DNA of 64,000 nt from UBA6912 sp963792895 (GCA_963792895.1 CAWBYA010000004.1:409219-473218); one strand, 5' to 3'. Counted from the stretch's first letter, positions 9,511 to 19,539 are shown. Numbers and translations are program-made. Notes: generated from the sequence alone by a model not told the origin.

Positions 9511-10518
9511 TCAGCGCTTGGTCGCAGAGGCTACGAACGCCCGGCAGGCTGCAAGTGCCCGGAGGGTCTCCGGCTCGTCGGGCAGGATCGCCGGCCAGAC
9601 GTGCGGCATGGACCGACCAACGTGGAGGACCGCTGGTACGCCCGCGGCCTCTGCCTTCGATGCGAGGCGTAGTGCATCGTCGAAGATCATCTCGTGATCG
9701 CCGCCGAGGATGAGGAGCGGGGGCAGTGCCGTGAGGTCGCCGTGGAGCGGCGAGGCATAGGGCTGGTGTGGATCGGCCGCGCCGATGTACTCGAAGTTGG
9801 GCCGGATCACCCCGAGCGGCAGATAGTCGCTCCCGCTGTTGGCCAGGATGGATGGGCCGGTGTGCTCGAGGTCGACGTAGGGAGAGAACAGCAGCGCTCC
9901 AGCCGGCAGCGCATCGCCCTCGTCACGAAGCCGCAGCAGCGTGGCCATCGCCAGGCCACCTCCGGCCGAGTCGCCGGCCAGCACGATCGAAGAAGGCTCG
10001 ACGCCCGACCCGACGAGCTCCCGGTACGCAGCGACGGCGTCGTCGAGTGCTGCGGGAAAGCGGTGAGCGGGGGCCAGGCGGTAGTCGGGCACCACTGCGT
10101 TGGCTCCGATCTCCCACGCCAGCGCAGCGACGAAGCGGCGGTGCGTAGCGGGGTTGCCCGCGACGTAGGCGCCGCCATGGAAGTAGAGCAGGGTGACGCC
10201 GCCCGACGGTGAGGCCGGCAGGTCGCACACGTGCCACTCGGCGCGACGCCCGGCGATCGGGCGCTGCTCGATGCGGACCACGCCACGGAGGCGCCGCGGC
10301 AGCGGCGGGTCGAGACGGGCCTCGAGACGGTTGCGCGCCTGCGGATCGGGATGTACGGACGCTTCCATGATGAAGGCGCGCATGGCCACGACGGTGAGCT
10401 CGGTCGACCAACTCCATCCGGCCACTCTCGGTCCGGAGACTATTCGTCTGGCGACGCGCGCGAGCACGGCGATCAGCATCGCCCACAGCAAGCGGATCAC
10501 GAACAGGGTTGTGCCCAC
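9511..10518 (-). CDS. Alpha/beta hydrolase of the hormone-sensitive lipase family
   Basis: 335 residues with GTG start. An N-terminal hydrophobic segment (about residues 4-22) may anchor it in the membrane. The HSL oxyanion motif is YFHGGAY, the nucleophile elbow GDSAGGGLA, the acid residue lies in GGDHEMIFDDA and the His in MPHVWP. Such enzymes cleave short acyl esters or acylated lipids. It is divergent from the fatty acyl-CoA ligase, so the two may share a regulatory region (about 107 bases) and a role in using acyl esters, though nothing shows this directly. Confidence 0.85.
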   Translation of the reverse strand: MGTTLFVIRLLWAMLIAVLARVARRIVSGPRVAGWSWSTELTVVAMRAFIMEASVHPDPQARNRLEARLDPPLPRRLRGVVRIEQRPIAGRRAEWHVCDLPASPSGGVTLLYFHGGAYVAGNPATHRRFVAALAWEIGANAVVPDYRLAPAHRFPAALDDAVAAYRELVGSGVEPSSIVLAGDSAGGGLAMATLLRLRDEGDALPAGALLFSPYVDLEHTGPSILANSGSDYLPLGVIRPNFEYIGAADPHQPYASPLHGDLTALPPLLILGGDHEMIFDDALRLASKAEAAGVPAVLHVGRSMPHVWPAILPDEPETLRALAACRAFVASATKR

Positions 10519-10625
10519 CCGGCCAGGTTACGGCGTTGCGCGCCTCGTGTAGCGGGCGCAGCGGATGGCTGTTTCTCCGGCAGCGGTGCGACAATGGCTT
10601 GTCCAGCGTCGAAGAGGAGCCAACG

Positions 10626-12266
10626 ATGACGACCGCACAGGCAGCAGGCCCAACGGACGTTCCCCTCTTGGAGCAAACGATCGGTGCCAACCTCGAGGCA
10701 ACGGTTGCGGCCAACCCGGACCACGAAGCGCTCGTGGTCCCCCATCAGGGCATCCGACTGACCTATCGGGAGATGGATGAGCGGGTGAACGCGGTCGCAG
10801 GCGGACTTCTCGACCTCGGGATGCGCAAAGGAGACCGGGTTGGGATCTGGAGCCCGAACTGCGCCGAGTGGGTCTACCTGCAATACGCAACCGCCAAGAT
10901 CGGGGCAATCCTCGTCAACATCAACCCGGCCTACCGGACGTCCGAGCTGGAGTACGTGCTGGGTCAGTCGGGGTGCCGGATGCTCGTCTCTGCCTCCTCG
11001 TACCTCACCTCCGACTATCGCGGCATGGTGGATGCTGTACGGCACGAAGTCCCAGGACTCGAGCGTGTCGTCTACCTCGACGATCCGGCGTGGGAGGAGT
11101 TGTGCGAGCGAGGTGCCGCCGTGCCGGCCGATCGCCTGGCTGCGGCCGCCGCTGCGCTCTCTCCGTCCGACCCGATCAACATCCAATACACGAGCGGCAC
11201 CACTGGGTTCCCCAAAGGCGCAACGCTGAGCCACCGCAACATCCTCAACAATGGGCTTTTCGTGGGGGAGCTCTGCCGCTACACGCCCGGCGATCGGGTC
11301 TGTATCCCGGTGCCGTTCTACCACTGCTTCGGCATGGTCCTCGGCAATCTCGCGTGCACCACGCACGGGGCGACGATCGTCGTGCCCGGAGCCGGTTTCG
11401 ATCCCGAACAGGTGCTCCGCACCGTCGAGGCGGAGCGATGCACCAGCCTCTACGGCGTGCCGACCATGTTCATCGCCGAGCTCGCCGCCGACGATTTCGG
11501 CACCTACGACTTGTCGTCGTTGCGGACGGGGATCATGGCGGGCTCGCCGTGCCCTGTCGAGGTGATGAAGCGCGTCATCTCCGACATGAACATGAGCGAG
11601 GTGACCATCTGCTACGGCATGACGGAGACGTCGCCCGTGTCAACCCAGACGAAGGCGGACGACGATATCGAGCGTCGAGTCTCGACGGTTGGCTCTGTGC
11701 ACCCCCACGTCGAGGTCAAGATCATCGACCCGGAAAGCGGGGCGACCGTCGATGCGGGCGAGCGGGGCGAGCTGTGCACTCGCGGCTACTCGGTGATGCT
11801 CGGCTACTGGAACGATCCCGACCGAACCGCAGAGGCAATCGACGAGGACGGCTGGATGCACACCGGCGACCTGGCGGTCATGGACGAGGCCGGGTACGTC
11901 AACATCGTCGGCAGGATCAAAGACATGATCATCCGCGGCGGCGAGAACGTCTATCCCCGAGAGATCGAGGAGTACCTCTTCACCCACCCCGACATCATCG
12001 ACGCACAGGTGGTCGGCGTACCCGACACCAAGTACGGCGAGCAGGTGATGGCCTGGGTGAAGCTCCGGTCCGGTGCCACGCTGACCGAGGATGATGTGAA
12101 GGGATTCTGTCGCGGCCAGATCGCCCACTACAAGGTGCCCGCCTATGTGCGGTTCGTCGACGACTACCCGATGACCGTCACGGGCAAGATCCAGAAGTAT
12201 CGCTTGCGAGACTTGGGCATCGAGGCGCTGGGCCTGAGTGCAGAGGCCGCCGTCGAGACGGCATGA
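10626..12266 (+). CDS. AMP-forming fatty acyl-CoA ligase
   Basis: 546 residues from ATG 10626 (GAGGAG 6 bases upstream; the frame extends further 5' but overlaps the divergent esterase). AMP-binding signature YTSGTTGFPKGATLSH near residue 190, adenylate motif YGMTETSP, the hinge GRIKDMIIRGGENVYPREIEE and the C-terminal catalytic Lys in TGKIQKYRLR. It activates a carboxylic acid to acyl-AMP and then acyl-CoA; the overall match is to the medium/long-chain fatty acid branch. With the thiolase and SDRs nearby it fits beta-oxidation or lipid assembly. Confidence 0.88.
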   Translation: MTTAQAAGPTDVPLLEQTIGANLEATVAANPDHEALVVPHQGIRLTYREMDERVNAVAGGLLDLGMRKGDRVGIWSPNCAEWVYLQYATAKIGAILVNINPAYRTSELEYVLGQSGCRMLVSASSYLTSDYRGMVDAVRHEVPGLERVVYLDDPAWEELCERGAAVPADRLAAAAAALSPSDPINIQYTSGTTGFPKGATLSHRNILNNGLFVGELCRYTPGDRVCIPVPFYHCFGMVLGNLACTTHGATIVVPGAGFDPEQVLRTVEAERCTSLYGVPTMFIAELAADDFGTYDLSSLRTGIMAGSPCPVEVMKRVISDMNMSEVTICYGMTETSPVSTQTKADDDIERRVSTVGSVHPHVEVKIIDPESGATVDAGERGELCTRGYSVMLGYWNDPDRTAEAIDEDGWMHTGDLAVMDEAGYVNIVGRIKDMIIRGGENVYPREIEEYLFTHPDIIDAQVVGVPDTKYGEQVMAWVKLRSGATLTEDDVKGFCRGQIAHYKVPAYVRFVDDYPMTVTGKIQKYRLRDLGIEALGLSAEAAVETA

Positions 12267-12331
12267 AGAGGCGGTACGCACTTCGAGTCTTCGATCCGGC
12301 AGGTCGCGGCCGACGAGGGATCCCCATCCGT

Positions 12332-12622
12332 TCAGGCGCCCGCTCGCGCCACGACTTCGTGGACGGTGAGTGTCGGCTCGGCGCCTGCGCTTCGGAAGAT
12401 GAGGATCCCCCGTGGGGTCTCCCCGGAATCGCGCATGGCCTGTAGGGCGGCGCGGTCTGCCCACATCGTGAAGATGTGCCACACGGCAGGATCCGACATG
12501 CTGTGGGTGAGGAACGTCTCCTCGATCCCCGCATCCAATGAGGTGATCGCCCTCCCGTACGACTCGGTGAGTACCTCCCACTTGTCGGCGGCAACTCGTC
12601 CCTCGAGCACGGTCACGATCAT
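12332..12622 (-). CDS. Small antibiotic-biosynthesis-monooxygenase-like (ABM) protein
   Basis: 96 residues from ATG 12622; the frame extends to 12769 but that part overlaps the thiolase and has no support. The sequence MIVTVLEGRVAADKWEVL, with SYGRAI and a Trp-His strand (VWHIFTMWADRAALQAM), has the ferredoxin-like alpha-beta pattern and length of ABM-domain proteins, which act as dimeric monooxygenases or as uncharacterised small proteins. The gene lies 98 bases after the thiolase on the same strand and may be cotranscribed with it. Confidence 0.6.
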   Translation of the reverse strand: MIVTVLEGRVAADKWEVLTESYGRAITSLDAGIEETFLTHSMSDPAVWHIFTMWADRAALQAMRDSGETPRGILIFRSAGAEPTLTVHEVVARAGA

Positions 12623-12720
12623 GACGGCCTCATTTCGTAGGCGGCTGCCACTCACGCTCACGGTACGCCGCACCACCTCAACGGGGGATAGAGCCCGGAG
12701 CGCCGCCGGCCTGTCGTGGC

Positions 12721-13911
12721 TCAGCTCACCTCGAACAGACCCGCTGCACCCTGGCCGCCGCCGACGCACATCGTGACGAGGCCGTAGCGGCCGCCGGTGC
12801 GCTTGAGATGGCGGAGGATCTGGCCGACCATGCGGGCACCGCTCATACCGTACGGGTGACCGATGGCGATCGACCCGCCGATCGGGTTCAGTTTCTCATC
12901 GGGGATCTCGAGGATCCGCTGGCAGTACAACACCTGCGACGCAAATGCCTCGTTGAGCTCGACGATGTCGATGTCGTCCAGTGCCATCCCCACCATGTCG
13001 AGCAGCTTCGGAACGGCTTTGACGGGGCCGATGCCCATCTCGTCAGGATCGACGCCCGCCACCTGGAAGCCGCGGAACGTCCCGAGGGCGTCGAGACCGA
13101 GAGCGTCGGCGCGTTCCTTCGACATGATCACGGCGGCAGACGCACCGTCGGCGAACTGCGAGGCGTTGCCCGCAGTGACGCTGCCGTTCTCGGCATCGAA
13201 CACCGGCGGCAGCTTGGCGAGTCCCTCGAGCGTGGTGTCGGGCCGGTTCGCCTCGTCGGCTTCGAAGATCACGCCTTCCTCGACGGCGAAGCTGCCGTCT
13301 GGCTGCTTGACCGCCCGGTTGACCTTCATCGCAGCGATGTCCTCTGCGTACCAACCCTGTTCTTGCGCATGGGCGGTGCGGTGCTGGGACATCAGCGAGT
13401 ACGCATCCTGCGCTTCGCGGCTGATCCCGTAGCGCTTGGCGACGATCTCGGCAGTCTCTCCCATCGACAGGTAGATGCCCGGCCAGTCCTTCATCAAAGG
13501 CTCGTTGTAGAGATCCACGCTGCGGAAGTTGTTGTTCTGCACCATCGTGATCGACTCGGTGCCGCCGGCCACGATCGTGTCGACTTCTCCAACCATGACC
13601 CGGTGGGCCGCCATGGCGATGGTGTTGAGCCCCGACGAACAGAAGCGGTTGACCGTCGTGCCCGGCACCGAGGACGGCAAACCGGCGCGTAGGGCAGCGA
13701 TACGCCCGACGTTCTGCCCTGATGGACCCTCAGGGAGGCCGCAGCCCATGATCACGTCTTCGATGTCATCGTCGGCCACGGCCGGGACATCAGACAGCGC
13801 CGCTCGAATGGCGTGGGCCGCCAGGTCGTCCGGCCGGGTCATGTTGAATGACCCTCGGTACCCTTTGGCGAGCGGCGTCCGCTTGCTGGCGACGATCACG
13901 GCTTCACGCAT
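12721..13911 (-). CDS. Acetyl-CoA C-acyltransferase (thiolase)
   Basis: 396 residues from ATG 13911 with GAGGAG upstream; the longer frame to 14130 overlaps the next gene and is not used. All thiolase active-site elements are present: nucleophilic Cys in VNRFCSSGLN, the GGSIAIGHPYGMSGAR block with the catalytic His, and the C-terminal base Cys in MCVGGGQGAAGLF. It either cleaves 3-ketoacyl-CoA in beta-oxidation or condenses acetyl-CoA. Together with the acyl-CoA ligase next door, the degradative direction is more likely. Confidence 0.9.
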   Translation of the reverse strand: MREAVIVASKRTPLAKGYRGSFNMTRPDDLAAHAIRAALSDVPAVADDDIEDVIMGCGLPEGPSGQNVGRIAALRAGLPSSVPGTTVNRFCSSGLNTIAMAAHRVMVGEVDTIVAGGTESITMVQNNNFRSVDLYNEPLMKDWPGIYLSMGETAEIVAKRYGISREAQDAYSLMSQHRTAHAQEQGWYAEDIAAMKVNRAVKQPDGSFAVEEGVIFEADEANRPDTTLEGLAKLPPVFDAENGSVTAGNASQFADGASAAVIMSKERADALGLDALGTFRGFQVAGVDPDEMGIGPVKAVPKLLDMVGMALDDIDIVELNEAFASQVLYCQRILEIPDEKLNPIGGSIAIGHPYGMSGARMVGQILRHLKRTGGRYGLVTMCVGGGQGAAGLFEVS

Positions 13912-14021
13912 GGCACTGCTCCTCAGCGACGGCTCCCCTGAGGATACCGGCAGCGCCCGAACCGCCTGCCGCCGCCGCCCGGTAGCCTTCGCCCCGAGCC
14001 CGGCGATCCAGGAGAACGAGC

Positions 14022-14780
14022 GTGTGCTTCCCCCCCGATTCCGTCCCGCCCATCCCCATCGTCTCAGGCGGGTCGTTGGGACATCGCGATCTGACCCTCG
14101 TGGCCACGGACGGAAACGAGTTCGCCGCATTCGAGGCGACCGCGTCCACTCCCAAGGGCGCCGGTGTCGTGGTGCTGCCCGATGTCCGGGGCCTCTACCG
14201 CTTCTACGAGGAACTGGCGCTGCGGTTTGCGGAGGCTGGCTACGACGCAGTGGCCATCGACTACTTCGGGCGGACGGCCGAGGTCCGTAAGCGTGGTGAT
14301 GACTTCCCGTTCATGGAGCACGTGCAACAGACCACTGCTGCCGGCGTCACGGCAGATACGAGGGCCGCTGTGGCGCACCTGCGAAGGGACGACCCGGGTC
14401 GGCGAGTGTTCACCGTGGGGTTCTGCTTCGGGGGCAGCAATTCGTGGCACCAGGCGGCCAACGGTCACGGGCTTGCGGGGGCGATCGGCTTCTATGGCCA
14501 TCCCAATCGCGAGTTCCCCAAGGGAGCGATGCCGCTGGTCGGGCGGGCCGCCGAGATTGCGTGTCCCGTGCTCGGATTGATGGGCGGTGCCGATCCAGGC
14601 ATCCCGGAGTCCGAAGTCCAGGCCTTTCGCAACGCGTTGGGAGAGGCCGGCGTACCTCACGAGATCGTGTCGTATCCCGGTGCGCCGCACTCCTTCTTCG
14701 ACCGGCGCTACGAGGACTTCGCCGCTGAATCGAGCGACGCATGGTCTCGTCTGCTCGGGTTCCTCGAGACATACGGCTGA
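14022..14780 (+). CDS. Dienelactone hydrolase family protein (Cys nucleophile)
   Basis: 252 residues from GTG 14022 with GGAG 7 bases before it. It has the canonical dienelactone hydrolase elbow GFCFGGSNSW with Cys, Asp in MGGADPGIP and His in APHSFFDR, the Cys-Asp-His triad of carboxymethylenebutenolidase. The family opens lactone rings in the modified ortho-cleavage of chloroaromatics, but many members act on unrelated esters. The SDR gene begins 50 bases after its stop on the same strand. The pair differs from the Ser-type relative at 8808-9455. Confidence 0.85.
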   Translation: MCFPPDSVPPIPIVSGGSLGHRDLTLVATDGNEFAAFEATASTPKGAGVVVLPDVRGLYRFYEELALRFAEAGYDAVAIDYFGRTAEVRKRGDDFPFMEHVQQTTAAGVTADTRAAVAHLRRDDPGRRVFTVGFCFGGSNSWHQAANGHGLAGAIGFYGHPNREFPKGAMPLVGRAAEIACPVLGLMGGADPGIPESEVQAFRNALGEAGVPHEIVSYPGAPHSFFDRRYEDFAAESSDAWSRLLGFLETYG

Positions 14781-14830
14781 GCGCTGTCTGGGGCGATATA
14801 GCCTGGGAGCACGCAAGACGAGGAGACGTC

Positions 14831-15673
14831 ATGGAGCCCCTGGCCGGAAGGACCATGTTCATTTCGGGGGCGAGTCGGGGTATCGGCCTCGCCATCGCCA
14901 AGCGGGTCGCAGCAGATGGCGCCAACGTCGCCCTGATCGCCAAGACGGCTGAGCCGCACCCTCGCCTAGAGGGCACCGTCTTCAGCGCCGCCGAGGAGAT
15001 CGAGGCGGCCGGCGGGCACGCCCTCCCCATCGTCGGTGACATCCGCTTCGAGGAACAGGTCGAGGCCGCGGTTGCCGAGACCGTCGCCAGGTTCGGTGGC
15101 ATCGACTTCTGCGTGAACAACGCCTCCGCGATCAACCTTTCGAGTACCGAGTCGTTGTCCATGAAGGCATACGACCTCATGCAGGACATCAACACGAGGG
15201 GCACGTTCGTGGTGTCGCGAGCGTGCATCCCGCACCTCAAGCGCTCGGACAACGCTCAGATCCTCACCCTCAGCCCGCCACTCAACATGAAACCTCACTG
15301 GTTCCAGAACCACGCGGCCTACACGATCGCCAAGTACGGCATGAGCATGTGCACGCTCGGGATGGCCGAAGAGTTCGCATCTGACCGGATTGCCGTCAAC
15401 AGCCTGTGGCCCAGAACGATCATCGCAACCGCTGCTGTCCAGAACCTGCTGGGCGGGGACGAGGCGATGCGGCGCTCCCGCAAGCCGGAGATCCTCGCGG
15501 ACGCTGCCTACGAGATCTTCAGCCGTCCCACCCGGGATGACACACATGAGCTGCGCACGGGCAACTTCTACATCGACGACGAGGTGCTGGCGGGGGCCGG
15601 CATCACAGACCTCTCGGTGTATGCCTACGGCGCCGGCGACGAGTTGCAGCGCGACATCTTCCTCGACGAGTGA
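14831..15673 (+). CDS. SDR oxidoreductase, HSDL2-like
   Basis: 280 residues from ATG 14831, GAGGAG upstream. Rossmann motif SGASRGIGLAIAK near the N-terminus, NNAS at about 98, a catalytic Ser in LTLSPPLN and the YTIAK active-site Tyr and Lys. The C-terminal pattern RPTRDDTHELRTGNFYIDDE is characteristic of hydroxysteroid-dehydrogenase-like protein 2, linked in animals to fatty acid metabolism. It likely reduces or oxidises a hydroxy/keto lipid with NADP(H). Confidence 0.85.
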   Translation: MEPLAGRTMFISGASRGIGLAIAKRVAADGANVALIAKTAEPHPRLEGTVFSAAEEIEAAGGHALPIVGDIRFEEQVEAAVAETVARFGGIDFCVNNASAINLSSTESLSMKAYDLMQDINTRGTFVVSRACIPHLKRSDNAQILTLSPPLNMKPHWFQNHAAYTIAKYGMSMCTLGMAEEFASDRIAVNSLWPRTIIATAAVQNLLGGDEAMRRSRKPEILADAAYEIFSRPTRDDTHELRTGNFYIDDEVLAGAGITDLSVYAYGAGDELQRDIFLDE

Positions 15674-15772
15674 CGTCCTTGTCACAGATGTTGCGAACCC
15701 TCGGCTCGGGTGTACGCAACGGTACAGCGGAGCCTACGGTTGCCGCCCAGCGCCCATCCCAAGGAGGCCCTC

Positions 15773-16735
15773 ATGCTGCGGCAAGCGATTGACGGCGTGT
15801 TGGAGGCGACCATCGTGCCGAGCTTCTCGAAGGCGGGTTACGCCGTGCGCCGCCGTCTCTATGCGTGGCAACCGATCACGACCGATCTCTCCGGCCGCAC
15901 CGTGCTCCTCACAGGCGCAACCTCGGGGATCGGGCTCGCCGCCGCTGTTGGCATCGCCGAACGAGGTGCCCGCGTCGTCGCCGTCGGGCGAGATGCTGAA
16001 CGGGGCGAGAAAGCTGTTGCCGAGATCCGGCATCGCTCGGGGAGCGGCCTCGTCGAGTTCGCCCGGCTCGACGTGAGCGACCTCGTGGCGGTCCGTGCGT
16101 TTGCGGAGGCATTCGCCGAGGCCGAGCCCCGCCTCGATGCGCTCGTACACAACGCAGGTGCGCTGCTCCCCGAGCGACAGGAGAGCGCACAGGGTGTCGA
16201 AGTGACGCTCGCAGCGCACCTTCTCGGCCCCTATGTCCTCACCCGCGCCTTGCACCCCTTGCTTGCTGCGACGCCGCACTCCCGCATCGTCTTCATGTCC
16301 TCCGGCGGCATGTATGCGTTCGGGCTCGATCTCGATCGGCTCGAACTGAGCCCAGGCGGTTACGACGGGAAGGCGGCGTACGCCAGGGCCAAACGTGCTC
16401 AGGTGGTGCTCACCGGCTTGCTGGCATCGGAGTATGCAGCGGATGGCATCGTGGTCCATTCCATGCACCCTGGGTGGGCGGACACGGCCGGCGTCGAGGC
16501 AGGCATCCCGGGCTTCCGCAAGGTGGCCCGGTCGATCCTGCGCTCAGCAGACGAGGGCGCAGATACGTTGGTGTGGCTGGTCGCGTCCGACGAAGCGCTG
16601 CAATCGACGGGCGGCTTCTGGCACGACCGCAGGCGCCGATCGGTCACAAAGCTGCCGCGCACCGCAGTCGACGAGGAGACGAGGGACGCGCTCATCCCTT
16701 GGATCGAGGCCCGCATCGACCGCGCAGTCGCGTGA
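15773..16735 (+). CDS. SDR oxidoreductase, retinol-dehydrogenase/DHRS12-like
   Basis: 320 residues from ATG 15773, with AAGGAGG ideally placed. A short N-terminal extension of about 40 residues precedes the Rossmann motif LTGATSGIGLAAA. HNAGA is at about 130, the catalytic Ser in VFMSSGGM and the YARAKRA Tyr/Lys near 205. The match is to the group containing DHRS12 and retinol dehydrogenases, which act on lipophilic alcohols. The stop overlaps the GTG of the photolyase in GTGA, so the two are translationally coupled. Confidence 0.82.
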   Translation: MLRQAIDGVLEATIVPSFSKAGYAVRRRLYAWQPITTDLSGRTVLLTGATSGIGLAAAVGIAERGARVVAVGRDAERGEKAVAEIRHRSGSGLVEFARLDVSDLVAVRAFAEAFAEAEPRLDALVHNAGALLPERQESAQGVEVTLAAHLLGPYVLTRALHPLLAATPHSRIVFMSSGGMYAFGLDLDRLELSPGGYDGKAAYARAKRAQVVLTGLLASEYAADGIVVHSMHPGWADTAGVEAGIPGFRKVARSILRSADEGADTLVWLVASDEALQSTGGFWHDRRRRSVTKLPRTAVDEETRDALIPWIEARIDRAVA

Positions 16736-18232
16736 GCGGGCCGTCGCTGGAGACGGTGTGGGTGTTGGGCGACCAGCTCAATCGCACGATCGCAAGCCTG
16801 GCCGACGCCTCACCGCAGCGCACCCGGATCCTCATGGTGGAGAGTGCGGCCAAGATGGCCTCGCAGCGGTTCCACCGCCAGCGCCTCCACCTGGTGATCA
16901 CCGCTATGCGGCGGTTTGCCGGCGAGTTGCGTGACGCCGGGTTCGACGTCGACTACCGGCACGCCGATTCGCTCGCCGCCGGACTCGACGGCCACCGTGC
17001 CGACCATCACCCACCCAGGGTGAAGCTCATGGAGCCCATGTCTTGGTCGATGAGAGAGGCGGCCGCCGGCTTGGGCGTCGCCCTGGTGCGATCAAACCAG
17101 TTCCTTTGCCACTACGAGGAGTTCGCGGGGTGGGCTGCCGGGCGCAACCGGGTGGTCATGGAGGACTTCTACCGCTGGCAGCGCCAGCGACTCGGCTACC
17201 TCATGGACGGCGACGAGCCGGCCGGCGGCAAGTGGAACTTCGACGCCGCCAATCGGGAACCGCCGCCGAAGGGTGGATTGACACGAGCCTCGCGACCGAC
17301 GAGCCGCCTCGACGACCTCGACCGCGAGGTCATCGCTCGGCTCCCCGCCACCGCCTTCGGCGCCGATCCAGACGGCACCTGGGCAACGAGTCGCCGCGCC
17401 GCGCTCGGTGCGGCTTCGGTTCTTCATCGACGAGCTGCTTCCCGGCTTCGGCCCGTATCAGGACGCGATCCTCGTGGGCGACTGGGCGATGGGCCACTCG
17501 CTGCTCAGCCCCTACCTGAATCTCGGCCTTCTGACACCGAGCGAGGTGTGTGACGCCGCCGAGGAGGCCTTCCGCAGCGGCCGAGCCCCGATCGAATCGG
17601 TGGAAGGCTTCATCCGGCAAATCATCGGATGGCGGGAGTACGTGTGGGGTCTGTATTGGCTGGGCATGCCCGAGTACGCAGGCCGCAACGAGATGGGAGC
17701 GGATCGGCCACTCCCGCCGCTGTTCGCAAGCGGTGAGACGGACATGCGGTGCGTCGCCGACTCGCTCGCATCGGTCGCCGATCATGCGTACGCCCACCAC
17801 ATCCAGCGCCTCATGGTCCTGGGCAATCTTGCACTCCTCGCCGGCGTCGTGCCGCAGGAGATGGTGAGATGGATGTGGGCGTCCTTCGTCGACGGCGCCG
17901 AGTGGGTGATGGTTCCCAACGTGCTGGGCATGGCCCTCTACGCCGACGGCGGGCTGATGGCCACGAAACCGTACGCCGCCGGGGGCAACTACCTCAACAA
18001 GATGAGCGACGCCTGCGGCGACTGTCGGTTCGATCCGAAGCGGCGGACCGGCGAGGATGCCTGCCCGTTCACGACGCTCTATTGGGACTATCTCGCCCGC
18101 AATCGCGATCTCCTCGCGGGCAACCACCGTATCGCTCGTCAGCTCGCCGCTGCGGCGCGCCTCGGCGACATCGCAGACGTTCGAGAGCGGGCGGGAGAGG
18201 TGCGTCAGCGCCTCGATGCCGGAGAGCTCTGA
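16732..18232 (+). CDS. FeS bacterial cryptochrome/photolyase, frameshifted near 17407
   Basis: The first frame starts at GTG 16732 (GTGA overlap with the SDR stop) and holds the N-terminal domain VWVLGDQLN and the helical linker with VMEDFYRWQRQR. The second frame continues from 17408 as VRLRFFIDELLPGFGPYQD. Dropping one G at 17407-17408 gives 499 residues, the family length. Four Cys that ligate the [4Fe-4S] cluster are present: one in TDMRCVADS and three in ACGDCRFDP...EDACPF. The family repairs (6-4) photoproducts using blue light and FAD. The indel is probably a sequence error. Confidence 0.85.
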
Positions 18233-18236
18233 AGGA

Positions 18237-19031
18237 TCAGATCTGGTGGGGGATCCCGATGCGCACGGGCACGCCGGGCGAGTAGTGGACGAGCGGTGTC
18301 CCCCGCGGTTGCCCGTAGCCTGCCGCGGCGACGAGACCGTCCTCGAGATCGATCAGCTCCGCCGTTTGAAGCGGCCAGGTTGGGTGCTCGACCGGGGCGT
18401 ATGCCAGCCGCTTTCCAAGCGCCGTCCACAGGCCCCACCGTGCGGTCAGGAAACGTTCGAGACCGCCGACTTCGGCGTCGCCGAGCGGGCGACCCGGTCG
18501 CACGGCAAGCCGGCTCGTCGCCCCGCTTGGACCCGGCCACCGACGGCGCGCCGTGTAGGTGACGGTCTCGTCGGCGGCGTGGTCGATCGCCATCTTCGCC
18601 CACATGTAGGGAAGGCGGTAGGTGGTCTGGGCAACGATGACGGGCAAGAGCCGGGAGATGTCGAGCGAGTGGAACCACACTCCCGGGCGGCCGTCTGGGC
18701 CAACTACGTAGGTGCGCACGTTGGTCTCGGGAAACGTCCCGAAATAGGGGATCGCCGGCATGAACGGCGGTCGAATCTTCTCCATGTGGAACGCAACCAG
18801 GCCCACCCACCCTGCGCCGTCGTGCACATCGACCGTCAAGCCGGGTGGTAGGAGCCGCTGCACCTCGTCCGGGTCGACCGCCCAATGTGCGAAGGCGAGA
18901 TCCATCCACCGCTGATACATGACGGGGTGGGCAACGGGTTCGGCCGTGACCAGGGGATAACGTTCAGCAGCTGGCGTGATCATCACCTCGTGTACGAGCC
19001 TGAGGATCGGTTGGGATGGTTCCGCTCGCAC
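18237..19031 (-). CDS. DUF2071 (YqjF-like) protein
   Basis: 264 residues in the longest form (GTG 19031); an ATG at 18983 removes 16 residues and is equally possible. The pattern MYQRWMDLAFAHWAVDPDEVQRLLPPGLTVD, followed by WVGLVAFHMEKIRPP, NVRTYV and GVWFHSLD, is typical of DUF2071, whose fold resembles acetoacetate decarboxylase. The function is unknown. It ends 5 bases from the photolyase stop in the convergent direction. Confidence 0.8.
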   Translation of the reverse strand: MRAEPSQPILRLVHEVMITPAAERYPLVTAEPVAHPVMYQRWMDLAFAHWAVDPDEVQRLLPPGLTVDVHDGAGWVGLVAFHMEKIRPPFMPAIPYFGTFPETNVRTYVVGPDGRPGVWFHSLDISRLLPVIVAQTTYRLPYMWAKMAIDHAADETVTYTARRRWPGPSGATSRLAVRPGRPLGDAEVGGLERFLTARWGLWTALGKRLAYAPVEHPTWPLQTAELIDLEDGLVAAAGYGQPRGTPLVHYSPGVPVRIGIPHQI

Positions 19032-19095
19032 GTCGTATCGCCCACATGGCGCGCCGGCGCCGTAGTTCTGGTGGAGGCACGCAGGGAGGCCGTAG

Positions 19096-19539
19096 ATGAC
19101 AGAAGCGAATTCGTTGCTGCTCGTGGTTCACGCCGCGGCCACTTGGGGGATGGTCGGCCTCATCTGGTTCGTCCAGGTGGTGCACTACCCGCTCTTTCGG
19201 AGTGTGGGTGGCGCGGCCTTCACGGGCTATGAAGCCGAACACCAGCGCAGGACCACGTTGGTGGTGATGGTCGTGATGCCGGTGGAGCTCGTCACCGGCC
19301 TGGCGCTCCTCTGGGTGCGGCCGCTCGGAGTGGACACTGCCATCGTGTTGGCAGCAACTGCGTTGCTCGGTGTGGTGTGGATCTCGACCGCGTTGTGGCA
19401 GGCTCCACTCCACGGCCGGCTCGGTGCCGGCTATGACGAGCGCCTGGTGGGGATGCTCGTCGCGTCGAATTGGTTGAGAACGGTCGTGTGGTCGGTGCGT
19501 GGTGTCCTGGTTGCCGTCATGCTGCTGTCGTCCGCTTGA
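19096..19539 (+). CDS. Four-helix membrane protein of unknown function
   Basis: 147 residues from ATG 19096 with GGGAGG upstream. Four hydrophobic segments are visible, at about residues 7-30, 50-75, 80-100 and 125-145. Short conserved-looking pieces are VVHYPLF after helix 1 and WQAPLHGRL before helix 4, seen in small uncharacterised inner-membrane proteins. No catalytic function can be assigned. It lies 49 bases ahead of the selenoprotein gene on the same strand. Confidence 0.65.
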   Translation: MTEANSLLLVVHAAATWGMVGLIWFVQVVHYPLFRSVGGAAFTGYEAEHQRRTTLVVMVVMPVELVTGLALLWVRPLGVDTAIVLAATALLGVVWISTALWQAPLHGRLGAGYDERLVGMLVASNWLRTVVWSVRGVLVAVMLLSSA

